Assembly (NCBI GenBank): GCA_022592435.1
Contig: JABYQS010000351.1
Location: 1 to 27,899 of the forward strand
Length of the DNA stretch: 27,899 bases
Source of the DNA: Cerioporus squamosus
Lineage: Eukaryota > Basidiomycota > Agaricomycetes > Polyporales > Polyporaceae
Reading direction: 5' to 3'
Position 1 is the stretch's first letter; each line of letters opens with the position of its first letter. Under the pieces are notes generated by a model. The model was not told the origin of the DNA. It searched no databases and was given only the letters and a program-made list of their open reading frames with translations. Of the stretch, positions 10,572 through 21,700 are shown one piece after another. The position numbers and the translations under genes are program-made.

Positions 10572-12173
10572 TCATTCAATCCCAACAACACCTGTCGAGT
10601 CGTCAAACTCAGGAGACGCGAACGCGACATACGACAGCTGCGAAGGAAAGCGTCCCTCAAGCGAGGCGTCTTGCGCGCAGACGTCGCTCGCCTGGATCCT
10701 GAGCGCGCCCAGGTCCAAGAGGAAGCGCGAGATCAATATTGAGGTTATCCTGGAAGAGTCAGACCATGTCAGATCACGCTTGCACGCGCGCGATGAGTGG
10801 ACGTACGCGTCTCGGAAAGACACGATACATTGGCCCATGATCAGAGAGGTGCTCGAATTGGCGTTGTATCCCTGAGAAGTCGACAGGTGGGTCATGCGGA
10901 CAGGAACAGAAGGGATGGCACGCACCACAATCGTGAGGGCAAACGCGAGTGTGTTCAGCAGCAGTGGGATGCTAGGGAGGTACGTCAGCACGGAGAACGC
11001 GGACATCGATAATGGCTCGGATGCGTGCGCATACCTGAAGCAGAGGACGCCTGTAACTTGCGTCAGATAGCGTTCGGCATGAGGGAGCGTCATCCGTACC
11101 ATTGGTGAGGAGGACCTCGGCAATCGAACGACGTTGCGTCGAGTCGCGATGTTTGAACGGCCCTGTGCGTATCTTGACTATAGTTATAACGAGCACGATC
11201 CCTTCCCCGAGTAGGGTGGCGGAGCGTGTTGCCCATAGTACTTGCCCACGCGGCAAGTGATGTAAGTAGTGCACTCGCGAGAGAAGGCCATATTCGCTCA
11301 CTGCCAACTTCATAGTGAGCGGAAAGGGCGGAGCAGGATGTACTATACACGGAAGGACGCACCGAGGTTTCAAGACCGCTCCAGGTGGGAGAGCTCGGCT
11401 GCAGTTGTAAGGAGCCGGTAGGTTGATATTGTCGAATGCGGCGTATTCGTACTGGCATGGCTTTGTGATGAGGAGGAACTGGGCAATACAATGTGGAACT
11501 CACGGCAACGGGAATTATGAACGTGGCATTGAGAATGAGTACGAGGGCTGTGAGGCATATGTTGTGATCCGTGAGAGCATACGCTCGGAAAGCAGAGAAT
11601 ACTGCAGCGGAGATACGAGAAGTCAGCGCGGCTCACTCGAAGTACCGTTCGGTCCTTACCTGCCCAGGCGAGGTATGGTAATATGGTGCAGACTCCCTCG
11701 AAGACCGGGAGAATCTCACAGCTGCGGGTAATGTGTAATGTAAGCAACCACTGCCGACGATCCGCACAATTAGCCCGTGACGCACGTCTGTAAAGCATGA
11801 GTTCGCTTTTGACTGAAAAAGGCCGCAGATACGCACTTCATTCTGAACAGGAAACAGCAAGAGTGTGGCAGAAATGCACGACATGATCTCCACATAGCGG
11901 TTGACGAAGTATAGGATGCTGGACAACTTCAATCTATGACACCAAAACACGGCAAACTCGGTGCCCAGAGTCAGGAAAGAATCGTAGACAACCAAGGCTT
12001 GTCAGACGTCAGCTAAAAGGCGCCGGACAACGGCGTGGGTTGCGCACCTGAGGCAGATATTGCACACAGTTGAAGTGGGAAGCTGACGGGATGTCAGTCT
12101 AGTATTTTGTACGCAAGATGATGACTTACGTCGACTCTAGATACAATACAAGAGGGCCATACTCAGAGGCCAT
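10572..12173 (-). CDS. DUF6533-family seven-helix membrane protein, copy B (intact paralogue of A)
   Basis: This is an integral membrane protein of unknown function. It starts at ATG 12173 (MASEYGPLVLYLES); exon 2 reads FPLQLCAISAS, and the next exon LVVYDSFLTLGTEFAVF. Other family blocks are SILYFVNRYVEIMSC, then EILPVFEGVCTILPYLAWA, then QVLWATRSATLLGEGIV and RRSIAEVLLTNG. These are followed by VLCFRYAHASEP, IPLLLNTLAFALTIV, SLIMGQCIVSFRDA, and ITSILISRFLLDL. A hydrophilic tail ends at TGA 10574-10572. Unlike copy A, the exon after VLCFR stays open, so B appears functional. The join between the KPR block and the QVLWATR block is uncertain; the sequence can be read straight through or spliced. 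Nucleotide similarity to A is high across exons and most introns. A TATA-like CATATACCCC on the minus strand (about 12240-12231) lies about 60 bases before the ATG. Confidence 0.8.
11786..11787 (-). other. Candidate 2-nt microexon (AC) in DUF6533 copy B
   Basis: The exon ending GAA at 11837 is followed by a 49 bp intron ending GCTTTACAG, the bases AC, a GTGCGT donor and a 64 bp intron ending CCCGCAG at 11722. The spliced codons are GAA ACC TGT GAG, giving Thr-Cys. A direct join would give CTG TGA. The alternative is one longer intron ending CGGCAG, which keeps the frame and adds WLLTLHITRS before CEI. Confidence 0.5.
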
Positions 12174-14181
12174 AATGGAACTCACGTCAGAGCACCCATG
12201 TCGGAGAGGTCGCGCGTGCGGGATGGGGAAGGGGTATATGTATGGCTACACCGCTAGGTTCGGCGCCCCATCTGTCAGGATGGCCGGAAGGCGGAGATGA
12301 TCAGCATTTCCGCATGCAACGCGTATGCCGTGCTGCAAGGTTCGCGATGACACCTGCAATCCCGCTCTTCTCTGCATTGACCCTGACCCGCGATCAATGT
12401 ACATCATTCGAACAGCGCCGAAGACATCGCATCGCGAAAACACACCTGATCATAGTCCGGAGTGCGGTTGGGAATGCAATGAGGCCGTGCGGTCAAGTAG
12501 TTGGGCGTGCCGCCCCTCTACAATCGTCTGGTGGCAAGGTCAGCTCGTGCTCCGACAGCAAAAGTGAGGGCGTAATTCGGGCTCAAGGCTTACTGCATAG
12601 AGAAGATGGAGGAGCAGTACAGACGCACTACAGCGACCGAGACGCCGGCGTGAGCGACGCCGGTAAATCGTTGACAGTTCGTCAAACAGATCAAGCCTCA
12701 GAAGGTGCTCCGCGCGCGAGTGGCAGTGAGCGCGATCCGAGAATACGCGGACTTGCCCTCGTGTCCTCGTGAACGACGCCGGTCACATCTCAGCTACGTC
12801 CATCAAGACTACGATACTTAGGGAAACGATCCAAGGTCCTCGTTTGTGGTTTAGACGGTGTTTGTGCATATTGCTAATGCAAACGATAACCACAAGTGAG
12901 GTAGGCCTGCTGCATCCCCGGGTGCAACAAACTCCGAGCAATGGTGTCGACTCCCACATCAACTCACATGGCCTCCATTCATGTCCCATTCCGCCTGAGA
13001 CCGACCGCTCTAATCTGACTCGGACGACAATGGTCGCCCACAGTCGAACAAAGCGATCGGATCCCCAAACCTCCACTGCCTCAACGAGGAAGGTTCCCCG
13101 AACGTGCGACTGCCGCGAGAATCTATGAGGGGCGACATCTGAACTGACCTTGCTCAATTTCCGGTGCGTCCGCCTGCCGGGCTTGAGCGGCAGGGGCTGG
13201 GTGGACGAAGTATAGATATTACAACCAGGCTATGTGGAAGATTCTTCGGTGCGATAGGTCGACGGTGAGTGAGAGAGCACCGTATATCCCGATTGACGTG
13301 GAGGATACTGTCGACAAACAATCCGCGGGCCTGTGCGAGGTCCCAGACCATGTCCCCGCGGACGAAACGGCGATTCTTGCTGGATTCCGGACACAAAGTG
13401 GGCTCGGGAGGCTTGGAAAGATGCATTTCGATGGGCGCACGAGACAGAAGGCAAGCAAAGGGGTGACACTGACGATGAAGAAGAAGGGGAGGATGATACG
13501 TTCGATGGGGCTTGTGTGCCGCGCGGGTGACCGAGGTGTGGCGCGCTCGAGCGGAATGAGACTGAGACGTACCGCATCGACAATCAATAGTCGGTATCCG
13601 TCAGCGCGGCCGCCAAAGTCAGCCTTCTCGTCAAGAGTCCCTCTTGGGTGTCGGTAGCAATGGGGCGAATCCGAGGACCGAGACCGACGAGGATGCAGGC
13701 GCTGAGCAGCACTTTCCTTTGCTCCCTCTCGTGAATGAGGGGCAGGAATCGGGCAAGAACGTACCTGCTATTGGTTCCCCGGAATCAGCACCCTCGGCAC
13801 CTTCCCAGAGGCTACCGTCGTCGTTGCGATGGTGTCGATAGGTCTTTTCGAAATCGTATCGCATGTTCTTCATACCTCCAGGCAGGCGATGCCTACTTAG
13901 AGATTCTGTTAGGGCCAGTGAGACCGTGCCCACAGGGATTCACGGTCTTGTCGAAGCACTTACCTCGTCATATCGAGTTCAACATCCCACCATACCGACA
14001 TGTTTTACACGCGTGCGCTGGCTCGTGTCGGTTGCATGTTGTCTCCAGAAGTCATCTCGATAGCGAGGCATATATGTCGAGAATTGTCTTCACGATGTAT
14101 TGATGGTAAGTGAGTAGCAAACTTGCTGTAAGTGAGACTTGAGTAGGAGAAGACGACACGCTCTGACCCGAATCTAGGGGC

Positions 14182-14221
14182 TGAGCCGAACCGAGCCGAA
14201 CCGCGCTGAACCAGCGCTGAC
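14182..14221. repeat. Four degenerate 10-bp tandem copies upstream of hsp20
   Basis: Four adjacent units of roughly CGAGCCGAAC (CTGAGCCGAAC, CGAGCCGAAC, CGCGCTGAAC, CAGCGCTGAC) lie about 260-300 bases before the hsp20 start codon. The function is unknown; an array of transcription-factor sites is one possibility. Confidence 0.5.
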
Positions 14222-14300
14222 ACCTGAGATTGTTCTGGCAACATCGAAAGCTACGCATGCACTTCGGCAGACGTCTCGCAATTTCTACTCCGTGCAGCGA

Positions 14301-14367
14301 GTTCGAGAATAATTCGAGAACATGAACGGTGGTCAACGGATCTTTGGACAACTGAGAGGATATAAGG
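14301..14367 (+). promoter_or_regulatory. hsp20 promoter: paired heat-shock-element-like motifs and TATA box
   Basis: Two copies of TTCGAGAA (inverted TTC and GAA pentamer halves, as bound by heat shock factor) lie at 14302-14309 and 14313-14320. A TATAAGG box follows at 14361-14367, about 115 bases before the ATG. The halves within each copy have the standard two-base gap, but the copies are three bases apart, so the array is imperfect. The context makes heat or proteotoxic-stress induction likely. Confidence 0.6.
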
Positions 14368-14481
14368 CCCCACCCCCAGCCCCAGCTGCTGACTCTTCAG
14401 AAACAAGTCTTCGACATCAGCGACAAGTTACAACCTCGCATCCTCATCACTTCTACACCTAACTCCTGAGTCCTCACTACC

Positions 14482-15071
14482 ATGTCTCTCGTCAACTTCT
14501 TCAACAACGACCCCTTCTTCTCTGAGTTCGACCGCTTGTTCGACGAGGCTTTCGACCGTCGGACTCGTGGCGGCTCTGGCTCTGGCTCTCAGGTCCAGCG
14601 AGCCAACAACGCGCCTCGCGTCCTCCGGCCAAGGTATGTATCCGCCGTGTCTGGTCTTCTGCACATGAAGTTGCTAACATGATTTATTACAGGGTTGACG
14701 TCCACGAAGACAAGGAGAAGAACCTCGTCACCGCGACGTTCGAGCTTCCGGGCATCAACAAGCAGGACGTGAGCATCGACATCCGCGACAACGTCCTCAC
14801 CGTCTCTGGCGAGTCGAAGCAGGAGACGGAGAAGAACGAGAACGGATACCTCACGCGCGAGCGGCACTTCGGCCGCTTCTCGCGCTCGCTCCCCGTTCCC
14901 CAGGGCATCAAGGTATGTTCGGCCGCCCTCTGAGTACTCCCGCTGACCTTGTACTGACGCTCCTCTCTGCAGCCCGAGGAGGTCAAGGCCTCGATGGAGA
15001 ACGGTGTTCTGACCGTCACGTTCCCGCGCCAGACACCTGAGCAGCTCCCGAAGAAGATCACCATTGCCTAA
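14482..15071 (+). CDS. Small heat shock protein, Hsp20 / alpha-crystallin family
   Basis: This is an ATP-independent holdase chaperone that binds unfolding proteins in the cytosol. There are three exons (14482-14633, 14693-14912, 14973-15071) with introns of 59 and 60 bp, and all phases close to 156 residues. The N-terminal arm is MSLVNFFNNDPFFSEFDRLF followed by a Gly/Ser-rich linker. The alpha-crystallin domain runs from about residue 51 to 145 and includes VTATFELPGINKQDVSI, then NVLTVSGES, and the late strand GVLTVTFPR. The protein ends in KKITIA, which holds the I-x-I type C-terminal motif used in oligomer assembly. The length and layout are typical of fungal Hsp16-type proteins. The promoter has paired heat-shock-type motifs. 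Confidence 0.96.
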
Positions 15072-16778
15072 GCAGTCGCATCGTCGGATCCCGGTCCACG
15101 GTCTTTGTCATTGAAGTCGCATTGTTATCTTCGTTTCTCTGCTTTCTTCCGCTGTGTATCTTTGACGTCGTGGATCCATTGTATCAATAGCTCAACCACT
15201 CCACAGGAGATCACGCCAAGTTCTCCCAAAGAGAATCTGGAGAGAATATCGGATATTCACCACGTTTTCTCCGCATACTCAACCGCCCCGATTCTCAAGC
15301 ACTTCTCAAACAAGTACGCTATTCTACGATCACCTGACCAACGTGGTAACGCGTCGCGACTCGCATACGTCAGACCCTCTGCCCTCGAGGCCTCCGCTCG
15401 AGGCCTTATAATCCTGCACTCATATATGCTGTGGCCAGTGCTCTCTCCCCCGACTCTTGCGCACGCCTCTCTCAAAGTTTCGACACTGCTGTCCCGCCCA
15501 ATGCTGATCTCTCGCCCGACGCTGCTCCTGGCAACAAAGTGCCTCGTCCGGAGTTGCCGACACTGCTCTGCATGGTGGGTATCCATATGCCATGTGCCAT
15601 GCGTCAATCGCTCCAGCTCACGGTCGTCGGTGCGCTAGATAGGCGCATATATGAGCCTGAGCAAGCTCTCAGGTGCGTGCTCGATCATCCGGTCGAACTG
15701 ATACTAATTGCTTCTCTCACCTATTCCCTCCAGACTATGACCACGGCTGTATGCGCCCCTCAGACGTGTCGTGAGTCTGATTATGCGCTCGTGCCAGACT
15801 TGTATTGACAGTGCCGCATACAGCCGTGTTGCGTCCACATTCAGACGGTTCCATCAGGAGCAGTAGTACATCAGTGAGTCCGACCCATTTATCTCTTTGC
15901 TTCTTCGCCTCACCCACGCTCATATGATCTGGGCTCTGGTGTCATCCATACACTCGTCTGGTATGCATATTTTGTTCGTGCATGTTGCCTCTTCACTGAT
16001 TGCTGTATGCATTCATCTGTTAGAGTCCGTGTCGGTCGCTACAACGCCAGCAAGTTGGCAGCCATGGGATCGGAGGTGCGCTCTGAGGTAGACCATAGAC
16101 AATCATGAGGCCGGTATCTTTCTGTCTGATGTAGTTAGCACTGGTGAATGGGTCCAGTGTATCCTAGATGAATAGGTGCCAATTGCAATATATACACAGC
16201 TCCGTTACATCTCCTAGGAAAGCTACAAGCTACGTGTGAAGCACCCGTGGGTGGGCCGTGGTCCTGCTATGCTAGGCTACAGGCGCCCCCTGCCAGATCC
16301 TTGGAAACTGGTCGAGAATCTCCAGATAATGTCCCGTACTCAGGAGGTTCTCGATACATTCTCGTCCTGGGAATAAGCCGAAAATCTGAGGAGTACGTCG
16401 GATACCCGGCAAATACTCTACTCGAAAATCTGCCGTGACGCCCAGTGCTCAAGCCAATATACCTAGTTTCTATACATTCTGTATTCATTCCATGGCCAGC
16501 AGCAACGACGGAAAGGATTGTGCGTCATCGACCAAACAGCTGAGTACACACACAGTCGTTAAATGCCCCTGCTCCTACGTGACTACGTCCTTCCCGAGCG
16601 ACCTCTGGGTCAGCATACGTACTCGAAAATGAGAAAGCCCCTCACTGCTATCTTGTCTGAGTCGGGCGACGTGCGTATGTCAACCCAAGATCACGAATGT
16701 CATTCGTCCGCTGGCATGCGTCCTCGGCAGCATCCTCTTCAGGAGGGGGATGCGTTCGTCGGAGTCCTCGCCACCTTC
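15072..16778. other. 1.7 kb with no recognised gene
   Basis: Downstream of hsp20 I find only short, unsupported open frames on both strands. There is a small inverted repeat around CCTCGAGGCC near 15382-15407, followed by TATAATC at 15409-15415. Without a coding sequence to attach it to, I do not call a promoter. Confidence 0.4.
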
Positions 16779-17563
16779 TCAGTATCCCACCTCAAACATA
16801 TGGCGAGTCGGGCCGTTGTTCACCACTTTGAAGTTCCCCGCCATCGTACAGACCAGCTCGGCGTGCTCCAACCGACAGATGGCATCGTCCAACCTGCCCC
16901 AGTGCTCCATACCTGCGAAGAGACGGTCTATGGCGTAGTCAGGCTTCTCATAGTACATGAACATGATCTTGACCGTGCGGAGAGTCGGGGGTGAGGCAAG
17001 CAGGATCTCCGCGTTCACGGCCAATGCGCGATCACAGAGTCGTATCGCGGATTCCAACCCGTCTCTATCAGAGTCAGGGGGCCGGGGCGGGAATAGAAAG
17101 TATAGATTCAGGGTCTCGAGCGATTGACAATGGCGAAGGCTAGGGACTGGCTGTGTGGCTGAAGGAGCAAGACGAGACAGATCAGGTGAGCTCGATGAAA
17201 CGACAGCACACATGGCGGGAACGTACTCTGCGGGTGGTCTAGAGCGACACTATTGATAGAGATATATAAGTAGCGCCGCCATGATATGTAGGCAAGTCAA
17301 CGTCTCCTCGCACTCTGGGAGGAAATCGCCCAAAGCCTCCTCGAGCCGCACACCATGGATCATGAGCGTCAGCTCTCTCAGCTCCCACTTGGGCTGCATA
17401 TGGTGCAAGAGATGGACTATGCCGCAATATCCGCTCCACCTCCCATCCAAGCGAGTTGAGGTAAGAGCCAGTTCCTCGACGCTGAGAGCGAGTTGAATCG
17501 GAGGAGCGAGTCCAAGGGAGGAGATTGCGGCGAGATCAGGATCCCACGCCGTGGGAATAACAC
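16779..17563 (-). CDS. Leucine-rich, F-box-like protein fragment (partial gene)
   Basis: Two minus-strand coding blocks belong together. The upstream block (17563 to about 17250) reads LAAISSLGLAPPIQLALSV, then EELALTSTRLDGRWSGYCG, and HHMQPKWELRELTLMIHG. The downstream block (about 17150-16779) reads LRHCQSLETLNLYFLF, then AEILLASPPTLRTVKIMFMY, and ends HMFEVGY before TGA. Evenly spaced leucines in short strands resemble the leucine-rich region of basidiomycete F-box proteins. No F-box is visible; the frame upstream of 17563 is closed by a stop, and the join between the blocks is not resolved. It could be a remnant of a longer gene. Confidence 0.5.
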
Positions 17564-18000
17564 CTCAAAGGGGCATCGTCAAGTCAGGCGACCTGGCCCG
17601 CATCGCAACTTCAAATACCGACTGGCCGCCCCCGGTACTGTTCGACGCCACGTACGCCTCGCTCGTTCTGAAGACGTTTGGCGTTCAAACGACCATTCAC
17701 GCGAGCAAGAAAGTCTGTCAAGACCAGCTCACGTTTGGTGTGATGATGGCAGAGAAAGCCCGCCGTAAGCGTAGGAAGAATAATTAGCGTGCGGTACGAG
17801 CACGTCTCGCAAGCACGGAGCGGGATGCACGGGACCTTCTCTTCTTGATCCCATACCTAGCTGTTTCTCCTGAACGGGCTCGTGAGCATTGGGCAGCGGA
17901 GCAAGCGAAGCCGGAGTTGGAGGAGCGACGGCAGGAGGAGGCGAAGGTGTCCGAATGGCGAGATCAATGCGCGAACGCTGGACTCTAGCCTCATGTTGTA
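17497..18000 (+). pseudogene. Unidentified coding remnant, one frame interrupted by a stop
   Basis: The plus-strand frame open from 17497 carries protein-like sequence, including KSGDLARIATSNTDW, then PPVLFDATYASLVLKTFGVQ, and KKVCQDQLTFGVMMAEKARR. It stops at TAG 17785-17787. The same frame continues past the stop with DLLFLIPYLAVSPERAREHW and a Glu/Arg-rich helix, ending at TAG about 18000. Either a short intron removes the first stop or the gene is broken; the candidate GTAAGC donor at 17765 did not give a clean phase. It overlaps the leucine-rich fragment on the other strand at 17497-17563. I do not recognise the family. Confidence 0.35.
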
Positions 18001-18782
18001 TCGCCATGCATGTCTTCCGTCTCAGCTCGTCTATGTATTTAGATCTTGATTCACCCTTACTTCAGTGTGCGACAATTGTCCTCGACTCGCGTTCTGCTGC
18101 TCCAGGCTCCGGCGGCGCTGATGTGGTTTTTGAGTCTGACGCTCGGCAGAACCTACATATCTCCACCGCGACGTCTCGTACTTGATACCCTGTAGATCAT
18201 GAAAACGTTGAACACTCATCGCTACCTAGTGTTGCGTAGGGCTTGGGTATGCACAAGAGGCAGGGGTGGCGGGACCAAAGGCGACGTCGAGGTGGGAAGT
18301 GTCGAGGATGAGATGTCTGTTTCGTGTTCACCCAAGTCATCGGCGGCACAGGATCTGGATGTCGCGTAGCGCGGTCAGGATAACTAGTCCTGGAGGTCTA
18401 GTGTCCCCCCGCCGAATCGCAGGGCCAGCCCTGCCCGCGAACGTTAACCTAAGGATAATATTTGGACTCCCGGCCGACCGCTGGCAACCTCTCGAGGTCA
18501 GCGCATATCGTCAAGACAAGGCCTTCGCACTCACCACAGGGTCCATCCAAACTGGGTACCTCGCGGCCTGGGGCAGTCAATCCATATAACAACACATAAT
18601 TCACATTGTCCAACTCGTACAGACCTATGCTCGTCCGATCCATGCGTACAGGGTATGCTTACAGGGAGTACGAACGGTCCTAATGCCCCTCAGAAGCCGG
18701 GCTTCTCGACGGTGACCCAGCTTTCCCTCTTCGGGACCGCGCTGCAAACATCATCACATAAGAACAACGACCGCGATGAGTG
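18001..18782. other. Short gap downstream of ams1; no firm gene
   Basis: A minus-strand open stretch at 18643-18449 begins MDRTSIGLYELDNVNYVL and contains a GTGAGT donor-like site, so an exon is possible. I cannot identify it or link it to another exon. The right end is the 3' flank of the mannosidase gene. Confidence 0.35.
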
Positions 18783-21700
18783 TCAAGCTGAGGGAACGAA
18801 CCTACGTTTGCCCAAGATCAGCTTGACAGTCTTGACCTCGAAGCCGTGGAAGCTGAGCTTCACGGCCGAGGACGCGTCCTCCGTCTGGTATACGCTGAGT
18901 TCCTCGAGCTTGTCCTCGAGCAGGTTCGTGATGAGGACTTTCACGACGGAGAGGTGCTCGGCGAATCTGAGCTTGACGGTGCCGTGGCCGCCGTACGCCT
19001 CGTAGAGTCGCAAGACGACCGAGGGTGAGTCATGCGACTCGAAGTCGTCGTCCAGACCGCGCTTCACCGTCTCAAGGAAGACGTTCGGAGCGCCTTCGAG
19101 CTGGAAGGCGGGCTTTGTCTTGAGAAGTGGCGCCTCGGTGGTGTCCTCAAGGAGGCGCACTGAGGTTCATGTCAGCAAAACGTCCCTCATTTAAGGTAGT
19201 GCTGAACCTCACCGTGGATGGGCGAGTTGAAGAGGATCGCAGCGATTGGAACATCTGACTCTAGGAAGTGGCCCTGGTGAGGCATCACCGCCCAGGAGAA
19301 CTCGTGCTTGCCTGAAAAGAAACCCCATAAGCCTCACCCGGAGAGTTCACACCATGTCCACAAAGTACATACCCTGGTCCTGCTCGGAATCGGGTGCAGT
19401 GGCTGCACGAAGCAAGGAGATACGCAGAACGTTTCCGCGGCACGAGAAGCCGTACTTCGACTCCGAGAGAATAGCGACACCGTAGCCATACTCGCTGAGG
19501 TCCGCATACTATGCAGGGTCGTCAACGACTATGGCGAGCAATGCACAGGACGAACGCACCTTGTGACCGCAGACTTCGAACTTGGCCATGTCCCAGGTAG
19601 TATTCTTATGCGTCGGACGCTGGACGTGCCCGAACTGCGTTTCGTACGTCGCGAAGTCGTTCTTGATGTTCAGAGGAAGCTCAAACTTGAGGAACTCGTG
19701 ACGTTCGTGCCAGTCGACCTCGGCGTCAAAGCGGAAGAACGAGCGCGAGTTCTTCTTCAACGAAGCTGCGGAGCAATCAGTATCTGTCTGAGGCCAGGGC
19801 AATCGTGCGTAGTCACCTGGAATGGCATCCAAGGAGATCTATAGGGGAGATCAGCGGGGCTGACAACTCCTATATTGGGAGGCCACATACCACGACGTTG
19901 ATCGTGCTCTGACCGTACTTGATGACAGACTTCAAGGACGCCCGCAGAGGACCTTCAGCAGCGATGGAGATGTTCTCGAAGCGGAGCTTCTCGAATTTCT
20001 CGAGGTGATGAATCTCGACATCTGCAAGACGTTCAGATCTGAGGAATACACGACGATCTTATGCAGTGAACTCACCCCAGGCATCCCAGTAGTTCGGCTT
20101 GTCGTCGAAGATGACGAGGCCTCCCGACTCGCTAGTGGGAATAAGCTCGCGGCTGAAAAAAAAAAGAAAAAAAAGAAAAAAAAAAACACGAGATGAGCTG
20201 GCATGCACAGCGCATGCTTCAACTGAAGAGAGCGTACTCAAGTGCAACGTCGTAAAGGCTGGTGATCCTGCCCTCAATGATGGTCAGCTGTACACTTGCG
20301 TTCTTGAGCACGAAGTGGTCCGTGCCGACACGAGCAACTGCAAAGACTGTCAGAGCCATACGCTTCGCTTGGAGACAGTAGTGACATACCAGAAACAGGC
20401 TTGCAGTTGGCGTACATCCCTGTACTGTAGGCCACGCCGCCGCCAGCAGAGCAGTCCAGGAGCGCAAGGCCGGTCGCACCGTTCTTGGCCGTCTGCACGA
20501 CCTGCGACTTCAGGCGCTGCGCTGCACCCGTGAGCGGGACCTCAACAATGTCGCGACGGGGGAAGAAGGTCGTGTTGAAACCGACGATCGTGCCCGTCTT
20601 CTTGGACTTGAAGGACGGGTCGGTTAGGGAGACCGAAGGCGGGAATATGGCCTTGAACGCCTCCTCGAGGAGGGTTTCTCCGTCCTTGCGCACCTCTGCG
20701 TACAGCTTCTCGGCATCATCGTATACCATGCCGCTGGACCGAGCCTCAGTCAAGACATCCAGCCAAACTGAGAGCACACTCACATCGCCGACCCAGGAAG
20801 AACTGCATGATGCAGTGGTTAGATCTAGTCACGACTGCCAATACACATTCACACGTACCATCGTGGACTACGGAGATTACAGATAGTTAGCTGTGTACCA
20901 CGATCCGAGTGGCTAGTTGACGCACATTGGTTCAGCAAGACTTTCTCCCAGCAGTCATTGATCTTCTCGTTCGGGTATACATAGTCGGTCTTGTGGTACT
21001 TGAAGAGACTAGCAAACGTGGAGATAATCTGCCAGAGAGAAGCTAAGTATCACGCCTGGCGCCCCGCAGAGCACGGAGCTCACCTCGACATCGCGTAGGA
21101 GAATCTCAGACTTGCGGTTACCCTTCTTGATGGAGCCTGCGATAATGCTTAGCTAACTCCGCGTTCGTGTCGGGAGAATACTCACCGTGCGAGGTGTATG
21201 TTCCACGGTGGAACTAGTCGGAGTTGCGTAAGTCATAGTCCTTCAGCGGAGGACTTGCGTTAACACACCTCCAGGTAAAGTTCGCCGCTCCTGTCATCAA
21301 TGGTGGAAGTTCGACAGCAGGCCAAGCGAGAATGAAGGGGATTACTGACCAGTTTGGCAGCTTCGCGCCGGCGTCCGAGTCCTTAGCCAGCACGTCAAAG
21401 AACTCGTCCACAGAGTGGCCCATATTGACGGGCGGAATATCCCTGGATTTGTTAGATGTCGCCCGAATGCGGCGCAGCTGTGCCCACGATTAGTTTCGGG
21501 ACTAGTTTGATGCACCATGGGAGCAACCCACGTTCTCAAGCATCTTCGCGAGCGGTCCACCTCCACCATCACCGTTGCCGAAGACGAGCAGCGAGATGTC
21601 CGATGATTCCAAGTTCTAGCTGCTGTGAGTACCCTATCGCAGGTCAGTGCAAAGTAGTCGATACCTTGTGGTTATTGATGCCCTTGACGACATCTCCAAC

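Larger units (their letters stand above)
12174..14481. other. 2.3 kb without a firmly recognised gene; weak plus-strand coding signal at 13333-13841
   Basis: The left edge is the promoter of copy B and the right edge the promoter of the hsp20 gene. Around 13376-13527 a plus-strand frame reads KWAREAWKDAFRWAHETEG and then an acidic DTDDEEEGEDDTFDG stretch. It is followed, after a possible intron, by a 13644-13841 frame rich in Ser and Pro. This composition resembles a hydrophilic C-terminal tail, but I cannot identify it or build a full gene. Near 12640-12780 the motif GACGCCGG recurs three times. Confidence 0.35.

Noticed and set aside
12783..13157. Minus-strand open frame as a gene
   Set aside because: No recognisable motif, no splice structure, and an equally long frame exists on the other strand.
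13219..13587. Minus-strand Ser-rich and hydrophobic open frames as a secreted or membrane protein
   Set aside because: The Ser run is the complement of the acidic GAA/GAC-rich plus frame, so it is most likely an antisense shadow.
15072..16778. A mobile element in the gene-poor stretch after hsp20
   Set aside because: No transposase-like reading frame, terminal inverted repeats or target-site duplication could be seen.
20155..20187. A-rich run as the poly(A) tail of a retroposed sequence
   Set aside because: On the coding (minus) strand it is a T-rich tract directly before a CAG acceptor inside ams1, and the flanking exons splice perfectly.
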